From Blastomyces gilchristii SLH14081 (lineage: Eukaryota; Ascomycota; Eurotiomycetes; Onygenales; Ajellomycetaceae), in the NCBI RefSeq assembly GCF_000003855.2, contig NW_003101682.1, positions 8,005,551 through 8,069,550 on the forward strand: DNA of 64,000 nucleotides. The letters run 5' to 3'. Under the pieces are notes generated by a model. That model did not search any database. It saw only the letters and a program-made list of their open reading frames with translations, and was not told where the DNA came from. Below, piece after piece: positions 11,426 to 21,627 of the stretch. Numbering within the stretch: position 1 is the stretch's first letter; each line of letters opens with the position of its first letter. Made by a program: the position numbers and the translations under genes.

Positions 11426-12635
11426 TTATTCAACTCCATTAAACCACTCATCTTCAAGAAGCTCTTTTGCTGTCGGCCTATCCCTGGGGTCCATCTTCAT
11501 AATCCTCAAAATAAACTCCTTGTCCTCCAGTGAAATCTCTTTTTGACTAGCATACTGGAAAGGCTTCAATTGGTAAGATGGCACAGAAGCCATGATATAT
11601 CTCAGAATTGCCAATGTTTCCCTATCAGCAAGGTCAGAGTATGAATAGGGGTATGGCCCAAAAAAATGTGGTAGTTTGCAAGGATATTGAGTTCATATTC
11701 ATCATGACCCCGAGGAACTTTGGGTTTGAATATGAAGAAATTGTCACCCCAGATCATGGATATAACCTTTGTTGATAAACAGTTAACATTGGCCTTTGTT
11801 AGGAGAAAGACTTGAGCTAGGGATGTTTGATAAGTACCATTGTTCCAAAGGACTATATGTCAGTTGGTGGGCCCCATTGCAGTCCCAGTTGTGCCTCTGG
11901 GCTCCGCCAGATTGGAGTGCCAATCCCATCACATTCCTGGCAGTACTTAGAGGTAATGTGGACAGTACCCTCCAAGTCAGCAAGCTGAATGTCAGTAAAA
12001 CGTAGCTCACTCTCACCCTGAGAAGAGGGGGCAAAGTTAACAAGGACATTGTCCATTTTGACATCTGTAGAGTCCATTCTGTCAGAACCTAGGAACACAC
12101 AGATTCATCTGGGAAAATTCTAACCTGTGTGCACAAATCCATCTTCATGCAGTAGCTTCAATGATGTTAGAACCCTTTTTGATACATATTTGATCTCTTT
12201 TGTAGTTAGTTTCTCCTTGTTGGAACTGGCGAGGAGGTCATCTTCTAGATGCCTCAAGACAATAGCAGGCGGGTCGGTAGGCTCCACTATTTCATCAATC
12301 AACGGACGCAGGTACTGTGTTCGGGATTGGAACTTCTTGAGGACATCTCTCTCATTGGTGATGCGGAGATCATTGCGTGCGGATTTGATCACGACAGTCC
12401 GCCCAATTGTGCATTTAATAAAACAAGATATATGTAAACACCAGGAAAGCATGCCCAGATTATTACTCAATCTAAGTAGGGAAAGATAGAAATACCTTCC
12501 AAGCCAAACCGAATCTCCAAGCTGCCTGATATCGCCGATGAGGATCTGGCCCAGCTTTAGGAGTGGCGAAGCCGATGAACTTGATGAGCTAGCGACGGAC
12601 TGACCCAACTTCCCAAGAGAGGAGTAGGTTGTCAT
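11426..12635 (-). pseudogene. Fungal protein kinase-like gene, broken by a nonsense codon and a frameshift
   Basis: Kinase landmarks in order: the ATP-site lysine in VVIKSAR, the catalytic-loop equivalent GFVHT-DVKMDNVLVN (joined across an intron at about 12124-12066), LADLEG in place of DFG, the activation segment GTPIWRSPEAQLG, the PPTDI-x-SFGTM motif and the C-lobe end MDPRDRPTAKELLEDEWF. This is the fungal subgroup with HTD instead of HRD and DLE instead of DFG. Damage: the Trp of DIWSFG is TAG (11853-11855). A 7-T run at about 11660-11666 shifts the frame between NILANYH and FGPYPYSY. The acceptor of the first intron (donor at 12495) also looks lost. An intron with donor GTACTT follows SFGTM. 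The TGG-to-TAG change fits leakage of the mutation that eroded the nearby repeats. The frameshift could be a sequencing error, but two or three independent lesions argue for a pseudogene. Confidence 0.75.
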
Positions 12636-12917
12636 TAGATTATTGCGGACTAGAGAAGAGGCGCGTTGCGCGATTAAGGGGCACGCTCTGGCTTCTCCTC
12701 ATTGTAGCTTAGGCTAACGGAAAAATGATGACCCGGGCGCGTAGACCTCAGGCATCCTTTCTCAATTCCGCAGTGTTTATCCCTACTACTTAGTAACTAA
12801 ACGCAATGGTCCCCCAAACCGTTACCCGCGAATTAACAGCATAGAGCATGTCCTCAACTGCTCTGACAAGCTTCCAGCGGTTTTTCTATACCCTGCTACA
12901 CAGCTAGTGCGAAAACT

Positions 12918-13097
12918 ATGCCTAAACAGCTCCAATCCTCGCTCCCCTGAGCCTTCGGCCCCAGCGGCATCCAACCCTCCCCCAGCCCTACGAACATGTC
13001 TCCTTCTCCTCCCGGGATACCGGCAGAGCTCCCTAAGTGGAACAACGGATACCAGGCGGCTTACCAGGAGCCGGGCCTGCAGCCGTTCGAACACTGA
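12918..13097 (+). pseudogene. Possible small proline-rich ORF with an in-frame TGA
   Basis: From the ATG at 12918 the frame reads MPKQLQSSLP, then TGA (12948-12950), then continues with AFGPSGIQPSPSPTNM and ends PGLQPFEH-TGA (13095-13097). The second half is GC-rich and reads like protein (ELPKWNNGYQAAYQ). The TGA may be a former CGA. No family is recognised; it could be a chance frame or the tail of a larger gene. Confidence 0.2.
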
Positions 13098-13568
13098 ATG
13101 TTAGAGAGGAGAATGCTAGAAACTTTGTCCGACCTGTTTCATAAAAGTGGGCTGTGATGACCAGTTGCTCTGCTGTTGTGCAGACATCTCAAGATCCCAA
13201 GTCATGCACCTGAAACCTTGCCTCCATCTCCGGCTCTCTCCCTGCTGTTCTATTTTGCCGAGACTCTAGTGCCATTTACCCCAGTCGTGATTTGCAAACT
13301 TGATTCCACCACGTTTCAAAATTAGGGAGAGAGAGAAAGTAAGAAATGTGACCGGCTAGAAAATGTTGTGCATTGTTGCTTGCACCTGAATTTAAGGCAT
13401 GGGAGATCGGAGCGGCCACTTCTAGCACCCTCTTTTCATGGTCCACTACTAAGCAATCCCAATGTCGATTGCAAAAAAGTAACTTTTCTGATTTCACCCC
13501 CTGAGGTGTTCAATCTTGACTCGAGTTGAGACAGTGAAGCTACACGATATAAAAATGTACACTCTTTA
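13098..13568. other. Intergenic, no gene recognised
   Basis: Transition from host DNA to the first repeat. No coding signal recognised. Confidence 0.5.
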
Positions 13569-13807
13569 TATACGGTCTTGCGAGATCACTACACTTCCAT
13601 GCAACAGAACTGAACATACTTTACAACTATGAAATGACTGAATAAGTGATAAATCTGTTAATAAGAATTTCTTTAGACATGTGAAAACTGATGTGTACCT
13701 CTCAGCAGTAGTTTAACTGTCTTAGTTGTGTCTATATATCAGAGACATTCAAGTGGCTTCTGGATTTAATGATTGCTGATTTGGCAGGACTTTTACAGAG
13801 TCAATTC

Positions 13808-13917
13808 TGTTGGAGCTACTACACAAGCCCTAACCCACGTGACCCACACACATATATTTAGCTTCCACTAGCTACTAGTTAGATAACAACAACCAACCAT
13901 GTTCAATCTCTCTCACA
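13808..13917 (+). repeat. 5' LTR of the mini-Copia
   Basis: 110 bp, TG..CA ends, CACGTG box at 13836-13841. About 96 percent like the 3' LTR by eye; the differences I noticed are C/T changes. Confidence 0.9.
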
Positions 13918-14149
13918 GGTTATGAAGCCCTTGCACTTCTATAAAGCATTATAACCATGCAATAATCATACAATAAGCTTTTCAAATAGCTGCTTTTTTC
14001 ATTCAAATATCTCATATCAAATACCTGTCAATACAAGATCAATCAACTGTGAAGAGATTTCAGAGAATCAAACTACTGTATCTGAATTCTTTTCAATCTC
14101 AATAACTGTGAGAAAATCATCACATAATAACAATAATCAAGATAATGAT

Positions 14150-15170
14150 AATATAGCTGATGAAGCTGCTGTCTTGAGATGATGTATTACTCAGATGAAT
14201 GAAGAACTACACTAGATAAGAGCTTCTAGTAATTCTACTGCTACAGCTACTGTTAATAATGATAATAATCTAAGCTCTGATCTTACTGCTTATCTTCAGA
14301 ATCATGAGAATATTTCTACACTAAGCAGAGTTCTTCAAGAATTCTGTGAATATGTTAAATATCTTTAAAAATCAGGTCTTCTTAAATCAACATCTGATTA
14401 TCTCATTTGAAAGAAAGAGATTCTGCTTATTATTAAATAATTTCATACAGAAGATATTCTCACTAGCAAGTTCTTAAAGAATGTCTCTAAGAATATGAAA
14501 TGATTCTGAAAGAAACACAACTTCTAACTATACAATTTTGTATAGTCTTCTATTTCTATTAAAGTCAAATCTCTTTTTACTATATCTCAAGATTTTCTAA
14601 GTTCTGCTGCTCTATGAAATGTCATAGCAGCATTCTTTTCAGAATGAGTGAAAATCTGCAGAGTCTGCCTGTTCAAGAAATTCAATGATATCAGTGTAAC
14701 TGCTATCTATAATAACTTCAACTGCTTATTCATAGAACATCTGCTTACAATCTGTGTTAAGTATATCTATCTTGAATATATTAATATTCTCAACTTCATA
14801 TTCTTTAACAAGCTTCTCAACAGTCTCATCAAGAAGTGATCAATCTTTATCAGAGATTGCATGAACTATGTAATAAAGAATGATAATATCACATCACTAG
14901 AAGATGATTTTCTTAATCTCTGCAGGGATATACTACTCTGCCTGTCATTGAATGACAAAAATGTCAGAAATGATACAAAGAATAACAAAGATGTCATCAA
15001 GAATGTGAAGAATAATAAGAATATCAAGAAGAAATGCACTGTCTGTAAGATGAAAGATCATGATAAATCAAGCTGCTGGTTTGAATACTCAGAGAAACAA
15101 TCTGTGAATTGAAAGAATAGAAAGAAGATTAATGATGATGATACTGCTACATCTGTATACTACAATACTG
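14150..15170 (+). pseudogene. Eroded Copia gag with CCHC zinc knuckle
   Basis: Reads as a gag protein with several Trp and Gln codons turned into stops. Longer clean stretches run 14648-14839 and 14861-15112. The zinc knuckle CTVCKMKDHDKSSC fits CX2CX4HX4C and lies at about 15037-15078. A Lys/Asn-rich stretch precedes it, as in the gag of Copia B. The reading frame fades out just before the minisatellite, where protease would begin in a full element. Not functional as it stands. Confidence 0.75.
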
Positions 15171-15239
15171 AGTAAGTCTTCTAATGATGCTCATGATGAC
15201 CGCCAATATCGACGCCAAAACGATGGAAATACTGATAAC

Positions 15240-15550
15240 GATGCCAGGCCCCAGTGCCTATATGATGCCAGGCCCCAGTGCCTATATGATGACCTGCCAC
15301 AGTGCCTATATGATGCCAGGCCCCAGTGCCTACGATGCCAGGCCCCAGTGCCTATATGATGCCAGGCCCCAGTGCCTACGATGCCAGGCCCCAGTGCCTA
15401 TATGATGCCAGGCCCCAGTGCCTACGATGCCAGGCCCCAGTGCCTATATGATGCCGGGCCACCGATTGCCCATATGATGACCTATGCCGATTGCCCATAT
15501 GATGACCTATGCCGATGACCTATGCCGATGACCTATGCCTATGCCTATGA
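15240..15550 (+). repeat. GC-rich minisatellite, alternating 24- and 22-bp units
   Basis: About nine units of GATGCCAGGCCCCAGTGCC plus TATAT or TAC. The 24-bp form (ending CTATAT) and the 22-bp form (ending CTAC) alternate from 15312 to 15449, giving a 46-bp higher-order period. Diverged units with GATGACCTATGCC follow to about 15550. It is rich in CC and GG while the rest of the element has almost none. Confidence 0.92.
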
Positions 15551-15793
15551 CGATGAAAACCACAAAAATAATAAGAATGAGATCCCGCGGTGTTAGAACA
15601 ACTGGGGGTAATACCAATACTGAAAGAATGGATTTGAGCATTCTTCTTGCATGTTTTTTATGTTTTTCATGTATGGAGCTAGTCCTTATGAGGAAACTAG
15701 ACTCTACTTTTTGTAATTAATTTTTATTGCAGATTTGAATGATTTGAGTGCTTTTGACTGTGTGAATTAACTGGCCTGTGTAGCATGGGGGGG

Positions 15794-15903
15794 TGTTGGA
15801 GCTACTACACAAGCTCTAACCCACGTGACCCACACACATATATTTAGCTTTCACTAGCTACTAGTTAGATAACAACAACCAACCATGTTCAACCTCTCTC
15901 ACA
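15794..15903 (+). repeat. 3' LTR of the mini-Copia
   Basis: 110 bp, preceded by a G7 polypurine tract and followed by the target duplication AATTC. Confidence 0.9.
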
Positions 15904-16349
15904 AATTCAACTTCTGAATTTGTTACTGATCAAGCAAAGATGAACAGACATTCTTCTCGCAAATGAGATATGCTGCAAGTATTGGATGATCTGTTCTCCC
16001 ATGGACAGGTATACGGTCTTGCGAGATCACTACACTTTCATGCAACAGAACTGAATGTACTCTACAACTATGAAATGACTGAATAAGTGACAAATCTGTT
16101 GACAAGAATTTCTTTAGACATGTGAAAACTGATATATACCTCTCAGCAGTAGTTTAACTGTCTTAGTTGTGTCTATACATCAGAGACATTCAAGTGACTT
16201 CTGAATTTGATGATTGCTGATTTGGTGGGACTTTTACAGAGTCAATTCAACTTCTGAATTTGTTACTGATCAAGCAAAGATGAACAGACATCCTTCTCAC
16301 AAATGAGATATGCTGCAAGTATTGGATGATCTGTTCTCCCATGGACAGG

Positions 16350-18167
16350 TTTGTTTACTCCAGCCTCCCTGTTTCCCAACCAGTTTATGATTGCGTGTGA
16401 GAATAGACCGGAGAAAAATATCATCCGACCCCCTAACTATATGCAGCTGGGGCTGACTAAGGGCCTGTTCGGTGATTTTTTCCGTACAGCGCCAGGGCCG
16501 TACAGAAAGTGGATATTTAACTTCTGATGGTGTTAACCTTCATTATTGCCACCTTTCCTTATATGAATAGTAGTCTGCTGTTTTGGCATTACAGAGTACT
16601 TCCTTATGAATGGTTTTTTTATGATGATGACTATCATACTATTTCAGCAGATATATAGCAGTATGAAAATCCTGTTATATCTTTACACACCAAATATCAG
16701 TGAAAAATGAATCTTAATGAGTCTCAAATTGATCACTTCTGCAGTGACAAGCCTTATTAACTGCTGCCTATGACATAGATACTGTCATATTGCCTCCCAG
16801 GTTGCATTATCACAGTTGCTCACCATGGTTGTTGATTTTTGATGATATTTGCAGGTCTCTGGATGCTGTACTCCGTATTGTTAGACCTCGTCTAATTTCC
16901 TTTTGTGGTAAGTTATAGCGTGCCCGTTTGGGCAAGGCGCTTCTTGCAAGCTCTCATGAGGTATAAAGTCTCTCTGTCCCGCTGCTTGATCATTTGGAAT
17001 TTTCTGTTTCCCATTCTTCCTCCCTTCCAGTTGCAACTATCCTTCGTCTGCTCCCTGTTGACCCCTCACCGCCATCCTTTAAGATTTCTTTTTCTCTCCT
17101 CCCACTTCATCCCTGCCTTTGCTTCTGATTCGTCTTGTCCACCCGCTGTTACAATCAAATTAACTCATGTATAGGGGCAGGCGCTGCCTTCAAGCCAATC
17201 AGACAACCAGATTGCCATGAGAGTGCGGTCCGGTGACTGTGTCTCCTACTCCGGCCTGGTATGGTATGGCGACTATTTTTCTGCGCCGCAATATTCTATG
17301 TGGATATGACCCCCCAATATTTTTAAAGGGGGGGAGGACCTGGTGACATAAACACTTTCATTCGCAACGTGACTATTGGTTTTCCATCCCCTCGAGACAA
17401 TGAGGCGAGTCGGGACGCCCGGAAGAGCGGAGCCCCTTCCAATGCTGTGTCTGCTCAGCCTGGTTGTTGCAGCTTCCGTTGGCGGATTCACAATGAAAAC
17501 GGGGTTCTCCCCCCCGGTAGCTGATAGACCCTGCTTCCTGGGCGTCCCCCGAGGCGCACTCTACTGATCGGGGCTTCAAAATAGCAAGATGGAGACTTTG
17601 TCAATCTGTGATGGCATGTTCATCCTGTCAGCGGATAACGAATCGTGCTGTCTCTTGAGCCGCCCAGAGCCCAAACACAGTACTCCTGAGACATTTCATC
17701 ATGCCACCACAGGTTGGTTGGTATTTGACATGAATGTCGTGGAGAGTCATGCGCCCGCGCCGCATGCAGCTTGCATTTAATTTTGGAACCCAGAAGAATT
17801 TTGAAGATGCTTGAGATTGCGGTGGTCTATGCTGATAATTACTTTCCTGTGTATTGTGTGTTCCAAGGGCATTTTCATGGCCCGGCATCTCCCTGCGCCG
17901 CAGCATTTTATGCTACATTGCCAAATGGGCGGGGGAAGCAGGTGAGAGCAACCGCTCATATTCAGCAAAGTCCAGCCAGCCCTTCTTTTGGCATGGATAT
18001 TACATGCGCTACGTTCAAAGAATGATTATGAAAGAAGGGTCACTCATCCCAATTTTGATAGAAATTTCCAGCCTTCATCTTCCTCTTCTTTCAGAATATG
18101 CAATGTTCTCTCCCAGTCAACACCAACACCGTCCACCTACACAGAGCTACCAAGAACTACTATTACA
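16350..18167. other. Host-like sequence without a recognised gene
   Basis: Normal GC content. Open frames of 60-100 codons occur on both strands around 17270-18025 but none shows a domain or splice logic I can defend. At 16459-16471 the sequence TAAGGGCCTGTTCGG resembles a PIF/Harbinger-type terminus after a TAA target, but no matching inverted end was found. Confidence 0.4.
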
Positions 18168-18892
18168 ATGAGCAACCAAGATAGTTCTGATGACCTGCTT
18201 TTCCGCCATTGCAGCCCCGAGTTCTCCGACGACGAGACTGATTCAGATACAAATGATAGCAACTCTGAATCTTTTACTGGCGGAGTCTTTAGAGCAGGCG
18301 CCGGTCCTGGTAAGCATGCCATCACCTTCCTATTTTCATTAGCAGGTTCTTACAAAGAGCAGACTTCTCAATTGTTATCAACAGTGATGAGCACAACAAT
18401 GATTCTATCACTGGCTACAAGAAAACTCGCACACTGTATCTATCCGCAATGCTCTCCCTATCCGCATTGCCTGATTGCGCAGTGACACACTCTCCCAAGC
18501 GTGCACTTGCATCCTCTCACTTGCATCCTGAGTCACCATGCAAGCGTGTGGCATATTCCGGGAGTTCCAACATGTTTCTTGGCCGGGGAAGCCTAGGAAG
18601 GCAAGAAAATGACTGTTTATCTGTTGTGATGGGCTGCGCGAAACACTCCTCAGAGCAGGAGCTCAATATTTGGCAAGAACACTGTTCAAACCCGGAATGT
18701 ACTCAGCGCGATGAACCTGTCTGGTGTTATGAACAGCTTGCTGGATACAGGGTTGAGAATGGGAGGGAATATGTTCTGGTCAAATGGCATGCTTTCTGGG
18801 AGTTGGCGGAGAGTTTTCCATCCGCTGAGGTAGAGACCATCAGACACCGGCGTGGACCTCGAAAGCGAGGAAGGCCCAAGAAGCCTTCCTGA
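18168..18892 (+). CDS. Small chromo-like protein with a C-terminal AT-hook, 223 residues
   Basis: Likely chromatin or DNA-binding protein. Exon 1 is 18168-18309 (ATG at 18168, acidic Ser/Asp-rich, SPEFSDDETDSD). A 53-bp intron (GTAAGC..GAGCAG) follows. Exon 2 is 18363-18892 and ends in TGA. Spliced length is 672 nt, in frame (GPDFSIVINSDEHN at the join). Near the C-terminus YEQLAGYRVENGREYVLVKW resembles the start of a chromodomain (aromatic cage start, then YLVKW-like strand), followed by FPSAEVE. The last residues RRGPRKRGRPKKPS hold a GRP-core AT-hook. A CX4C-like pair (CSNPEC) precedes the chromo-like part. An alternative acceptor at 18347 would give a shorter, different protein. The chromo call is moderate; the AT-hook is clear. 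Confidence 0.6.
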
Positions 18893-19013
18893 TGTAGTAG
18901 TCCATAGTGAATTAAAGAAGGTGTACCTTTTTTCTAAATAAACTAATCCTGTACTTTGTTTGAGCTCAAAACAACATCTGGATCTCTCACACCGTGATTC
19001 CAAAGTAGTTTTT

Positions 19014-19426
19014 TCACACAAGATTGTAGTTTTCTCCACGCCCAGTCCAGTGGGCCCAGCCAAGTGACCCAGTTCCCTCCACATCTCGCAAATTCACGTC
19101 AGCGCCTCTCTTGATCAGCAATTGAATCACTGTAAGAGACCCGCCCTCCGCCACCCAGCTCAATGCTGATCTTCCATTCCAGTCCATCCGGTCCAGCTCG
19201 GCGCCCCGGTCAAGGAGCAATTCCACAACATCAAGTCGACCCCACTCGGCGGCCCAGGATAGAGGGGTTCTCCCTGTGATATCCATCTCTTCAAGCTTAT
19301 TCTCCTTCTTGTTGATCAACTGTATTATATGACTGATGGGTAGCTTAACAGCAGCTGAAGAGAGTTGCCCGCATTCGTAAATCGCTGTTTCGTAAACACT
19401 TAATGTTTGTGAGCTTTCATCTGAGA
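19014..19426 (-). CDS. Ankyrin-repeat protein, C-terminal exon or fragment
   Basis: From a splice acceptor (TTTCTACAG) at 19427 the frame is open for 137 codons to the stop at 19014. It encodes about two and a half ankyrin repeats: DITGRTPLSWAAEWGRLDVV, then DWNGRSALSWVAEGGSLTVI, then DVNLRDVEGTGSLGWA, which is cut short. The repeats are typical of fungal proteins in which ankyrin arrays follow NACHT or other effector domains. I could not identify the upstream exons; about 600 bp to the left of 20061 shows nothing recognisable. It may be the end of a gene whose front has been lost. Confidence 0.5.
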
Positions 19427-20060
19427 CTGTAGAAAGAGCTCACTAACCGCTTTTTTCGAATCCGGTAGGCCATGATTGATGGGAAATATGTCCAGGGTGA
19501 TTCCTGAGATTTTGCAGTGTGAGTACAATGAGATAGCTGTCAGTTTGAAATACTCATTTCTTAATAACTTTGAAATTGAGGGCATCCCATCGCTACCCTT
19601 GGGCCTTTAAGTGTTGTTTGTCCCATCGCGTGGGTCGTTCCATCAAGGATACCCAGAACAATGACATCAGTTTCAAAATTCTGATGTCATGCCTAGCCAA
19701 ATTTATCAGGCTCCGTTTGGCTGTGGGAGCATCTATTGGTACCATAATGCCAGTCAGCGTATCCTTTATATTTAGTGATTGGTCAAATGTTGAAGCCCGA
19801 GCAAATGGTGTTAAAGCTGCCAAGGACCCCGTAGAGAAAACAAGTCTGAAACTATTCTTAAATCACCTAATTGCTACTTGATCACACGTTTATACGGAGA
19901 TATTTCCTGATGAAGAAATACGCTCATTTCATTACCAACCGCACTTCCTACTTCTAATTCATTAATTCTTAGCTTGACACTTGGACGCATAAAAACCCAG
20001 ATAGGCTGTAGTTTCCTCAAGTATCAAATATAGCCAGAGCTATTGTTGCTTGCCAAACCA
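19427..20060. other. No gene recognised
   Basis: A 76-codon minus-strand frame at 19593-19823 reads plausibly as protein but has no known domain. It could be a lost 5' exon of the ankyrin fragment; I cannot support it further. Confidence 0.4.
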
Positions 20061-21284
20061 TTACTTCCACAAGAAGTACTCAAGTGCAAAGTCCTGTGAG
20101 GAAATGATCAGTAATGGCGGGCGAAGAAAACTGTCGCAGGAATGCATACCATAGGTCACAGCCAGGTTCTTTCCAAGGGGAGGATATGATGGTTGCAAGT
20201 TAATATCACAACCTGCCAAGATGTGAAGCCAGAAGAGCGCAAGGTTGACAGTTAGGTGATTTGGTCTGCTTTCACCCCACGGGATCACAGCTATTTGGAC
20301 ATTGCCTTCATTCACATCCAGGTTTCCACCATCAGTATAGGCAGAAGGGGGGGATCTTATAATGCTTGGTGATGACAGCAGCAAATTGGGAGAATCAAGT
20401 GACATATTTGACAATGCAGAGCGGGTAGAAACAACACTGTCTTGTCTAACTCTGGTTCTACGCTCTGGGGTAAGATATTGTTCGTCCCTCCGCTGAGACT
20501 GCGCATGTGGAATCACCACCCGGAACGGCGGACTTGAATCTGTTCTAGGTGAAGGTGTTGTGGGGTCTTGTGGAAGCCGATCCAGTCGTCTGCTTGGAGT
20601 GGCAGAAGGCTGACTGATACGCGCTGTGCGGCCAGCAGCCAGTGGAACCCCTTCATATTCCGATACTGTTCTTCTGATGCACACTAATTCTTTGTCTGAT
20701 ATGACATATGCGTATCTTGTGTTGAACAGTTTCGCGTAATGAACCACTTGACGGAGTGGTTTATGAAACTCGTCTCTTTTTGAGTGGAGCGGGTCGTGTT
20801 GCTGATCCGTGTTCCACTTCCCAGACACTTTGGTATCACCCGGAACCCGATTGCTGGGGGGAAAAGGCATGTTAGAATAAATTCCAGCCCAGTCCGGCAG
20901 AACAGTCTCGCCACAAAGGCCGGTGTGATTGCCCAAAGTCCACGATATCGCCGGCATGGTAGCTGATGCCTTGGATGCTAGCTCCAGAGCGCAGTCAACA
21001 ATAGTATGATTCCATTTCAAGAGGACGGCAGTAACAGTTGGTTCATTGATGATACAACAAGCAGAGCGTTGAACTGGTGCCGGAGGATCAAATTCATGTT
21101 GCTGGTATGGCCGAGCGAGGACATCACCGAGCATAGCAATTAAGTTGTCATAAATAAAATCTGTCCATTCCTCAATGCCCTCCAAATCTTCCCAGTCTCT
21201 ATTAAACGAATTAGATCCTGTTTTGACATTGGTTCTATCCAAACTGGGGTCAGCGACAGAAAGATATTCAAGCAGGGTAGACAT
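20061..21284 (-). CDS. Fungal protein of unknown function with a possible PD-(D/E)XK-like core
   Basis: ATG at 21284, 407 codons to TAA at 20061. The middle reads WAGIYSNMPF...VPGDTKVSGKW (about 20900-20810), then KPLRQVVHYAKLFNTRYAYVISDKELVCIRR, and near the end VQIAVIPWGE and LTVNLALFWLHILAG. This layout (a GDTK-type acidic-x-Lys motif, then a helix and a strand pair) is seen in a common fungal family that often sits next to FunK1-type kinases. A nuclease-like fold is an inference. A Ser/Pro/Arg-rich linker separates the two blocks. A likely terminal intron (donor after 20150, acceptor before 20093) would end the protein at a TGA at 20082-20080. The gene lies 230 bp from the first element of the repeat block and shows no lesions. 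Confidence 0.6.
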   Translation of the reverse strand: MSTLLEYLSVADPSLDRTNVKTGSNSFNRDWEDLEGIEEWTDFIYDNLIAMLGDVLARPYQQHEFDPPAPVQRSACCIINEPTVTAVLLKWNHTIVDCALELASKASATMPAISWTLGNHTGLCGETVLPDWAGIYSNMPFPPSNRVPGDTKVSGKWNTDQQHDPLHSKRDEFHKPLRQVVHYAKLFNTRYAYVISDKELVCIRRTVSEYEGVPLAAGRTARISQPSATPSRRLDRLPQDPTTPSPRTDSSPPFRVVIPHAQSQRRDEQYLTPERRTRVRQDSVVSTRSALSNMSLDSPNLLLSSPSIIRSPPSAYTDGGNLDVNEGNVQIAVIPWGESRPNHLTVNLALFWLHILAGCDINLQPSYPPLGKNLAVTYGMHSCDSFLRPPLLIISSQDFALEYFLWK

Positions 21285-21517
21285 GGCCGCAAATTGGAGA
21301 GAGTAATTCTCTTTCAAATAGGATCGTTGGAGCTTTGGGATGACCCCAGTGCCCCGCCTTTTGATGGCAGCCGAACATTATATAACATTTCCCAATGAAG
21401 CTAACATACTTCACCAGCTGCTCGGCCACTTGTACCACACTAATTTAGTATGGGATATTCTCTTCTTGTGTTTTTTGTTTTTTTGAGTTTGTCCTGTTTG
21501 TCTTATAGGTAGGTCTC
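21285..21517. other. Promoter side of the 20061-21284 gene and junction with the repeat block
   Basis: Ends with GTCTC (21513-21517), the left target duplication of Copia A. Confidence 0.5.
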
Positions 21518-21627
21518 TGTTGGCCGTTACGGCCGTTGCGGTTAGCGATCCCACTAGATCACGTGACCCACCACTATATTATGTTCTTGTAGATAGATCT
21601 ATCAATACAACTCTTAACTATTCTACA
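21518..21627 (+). repeat. 5' LTR of Copia A
   Basis: 110 bp, TG..CA, still GC-rich at its start (GGCCGTTACGGCCG), CACGTG box at 21560-21565. The 3' copy has lost most of these C and G bases. Confidence 0.9.

Larger units (their letters stand above)
13808..15903 (+). mobile_element. Non-autonomous Copia-like LTR element with gag, no pol, and a minisatellite (2096 bp)
   Basis: Two 110-bp direct repeats (TGTTGGAG..CTCTCACA) bound the element, with the 5-bp target duplication AATTC at 13803-13807 and 15904-15908. After the 5' LTR comes GGTTATGAAGCCC, close to the PBS of Copia elements that use the anticodon arm of initiator tRNA-Met. Before the 3' LTR is the purine run GGGGGGG, a polypurine tract. 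The inside holds an eroded gag (about 14150-15170), then a GC-rich minisatellite (15240-15550), then a 3' UTR that resembles the 3' end of Copia B. No protease, integrase, reverse transcriptase or RNase H is present. It presumably moved with enzymes supplied by a related full-length Copia. Confidence 0.9.
13569..16349. repeat. Tandem duplication of a 340-bp unit, first unit split by a Copia-like insertion
   Basis: Unit 1 is 13569-13807 plus 15909-16009; unit 2 is 16010-16349. Both are 239 + 101 bp. The units differ mostly by C/T and G/A transitions, for example actTCCatg against actTTCatg and TGGCTTCTGG against TGACTTCTGA. Unit 2 contains the empty insertion site (gagtcAATTCaacttctg), so it shows the target before the element at 13808-15903 arrived. 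No coding capacity was seen in the unit. Confidence 0.85.

Noticed and set aside
12127..12489. 120-codon plus-strand frame
   Set aside because: Antisense shadow of the kinase pseudogene.
12822..13094. 90-codon Arg-rich minus-strand frame
   Set aside because: Composition typical of antisense to GC-rich DNA; the plus strand gives a better though broken frame.
15132..15405. Open frames through the minisatellite encoding DARPQCLY or MMPGPSAY repeats
   Set aside because: The 22-bp units shift frame, there is no link to gag and both frames are open only because of the repeat.
15240..15550. CRISPR array
   Set aside because: Repeats are contiguous without unique spacers, and the DNA is fungal.
16459..16500. 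TAAGGGCCTGTTCGG as the left end of a PIF/Harbinger MITE
   Set aside because: No matching inverted end or second TAA found downstream.
17273..18025. Several overlapping frames of 60-92 codons on both strands
   Set aside because: No domain, no consistent splice pattern, and strands contradict each other.
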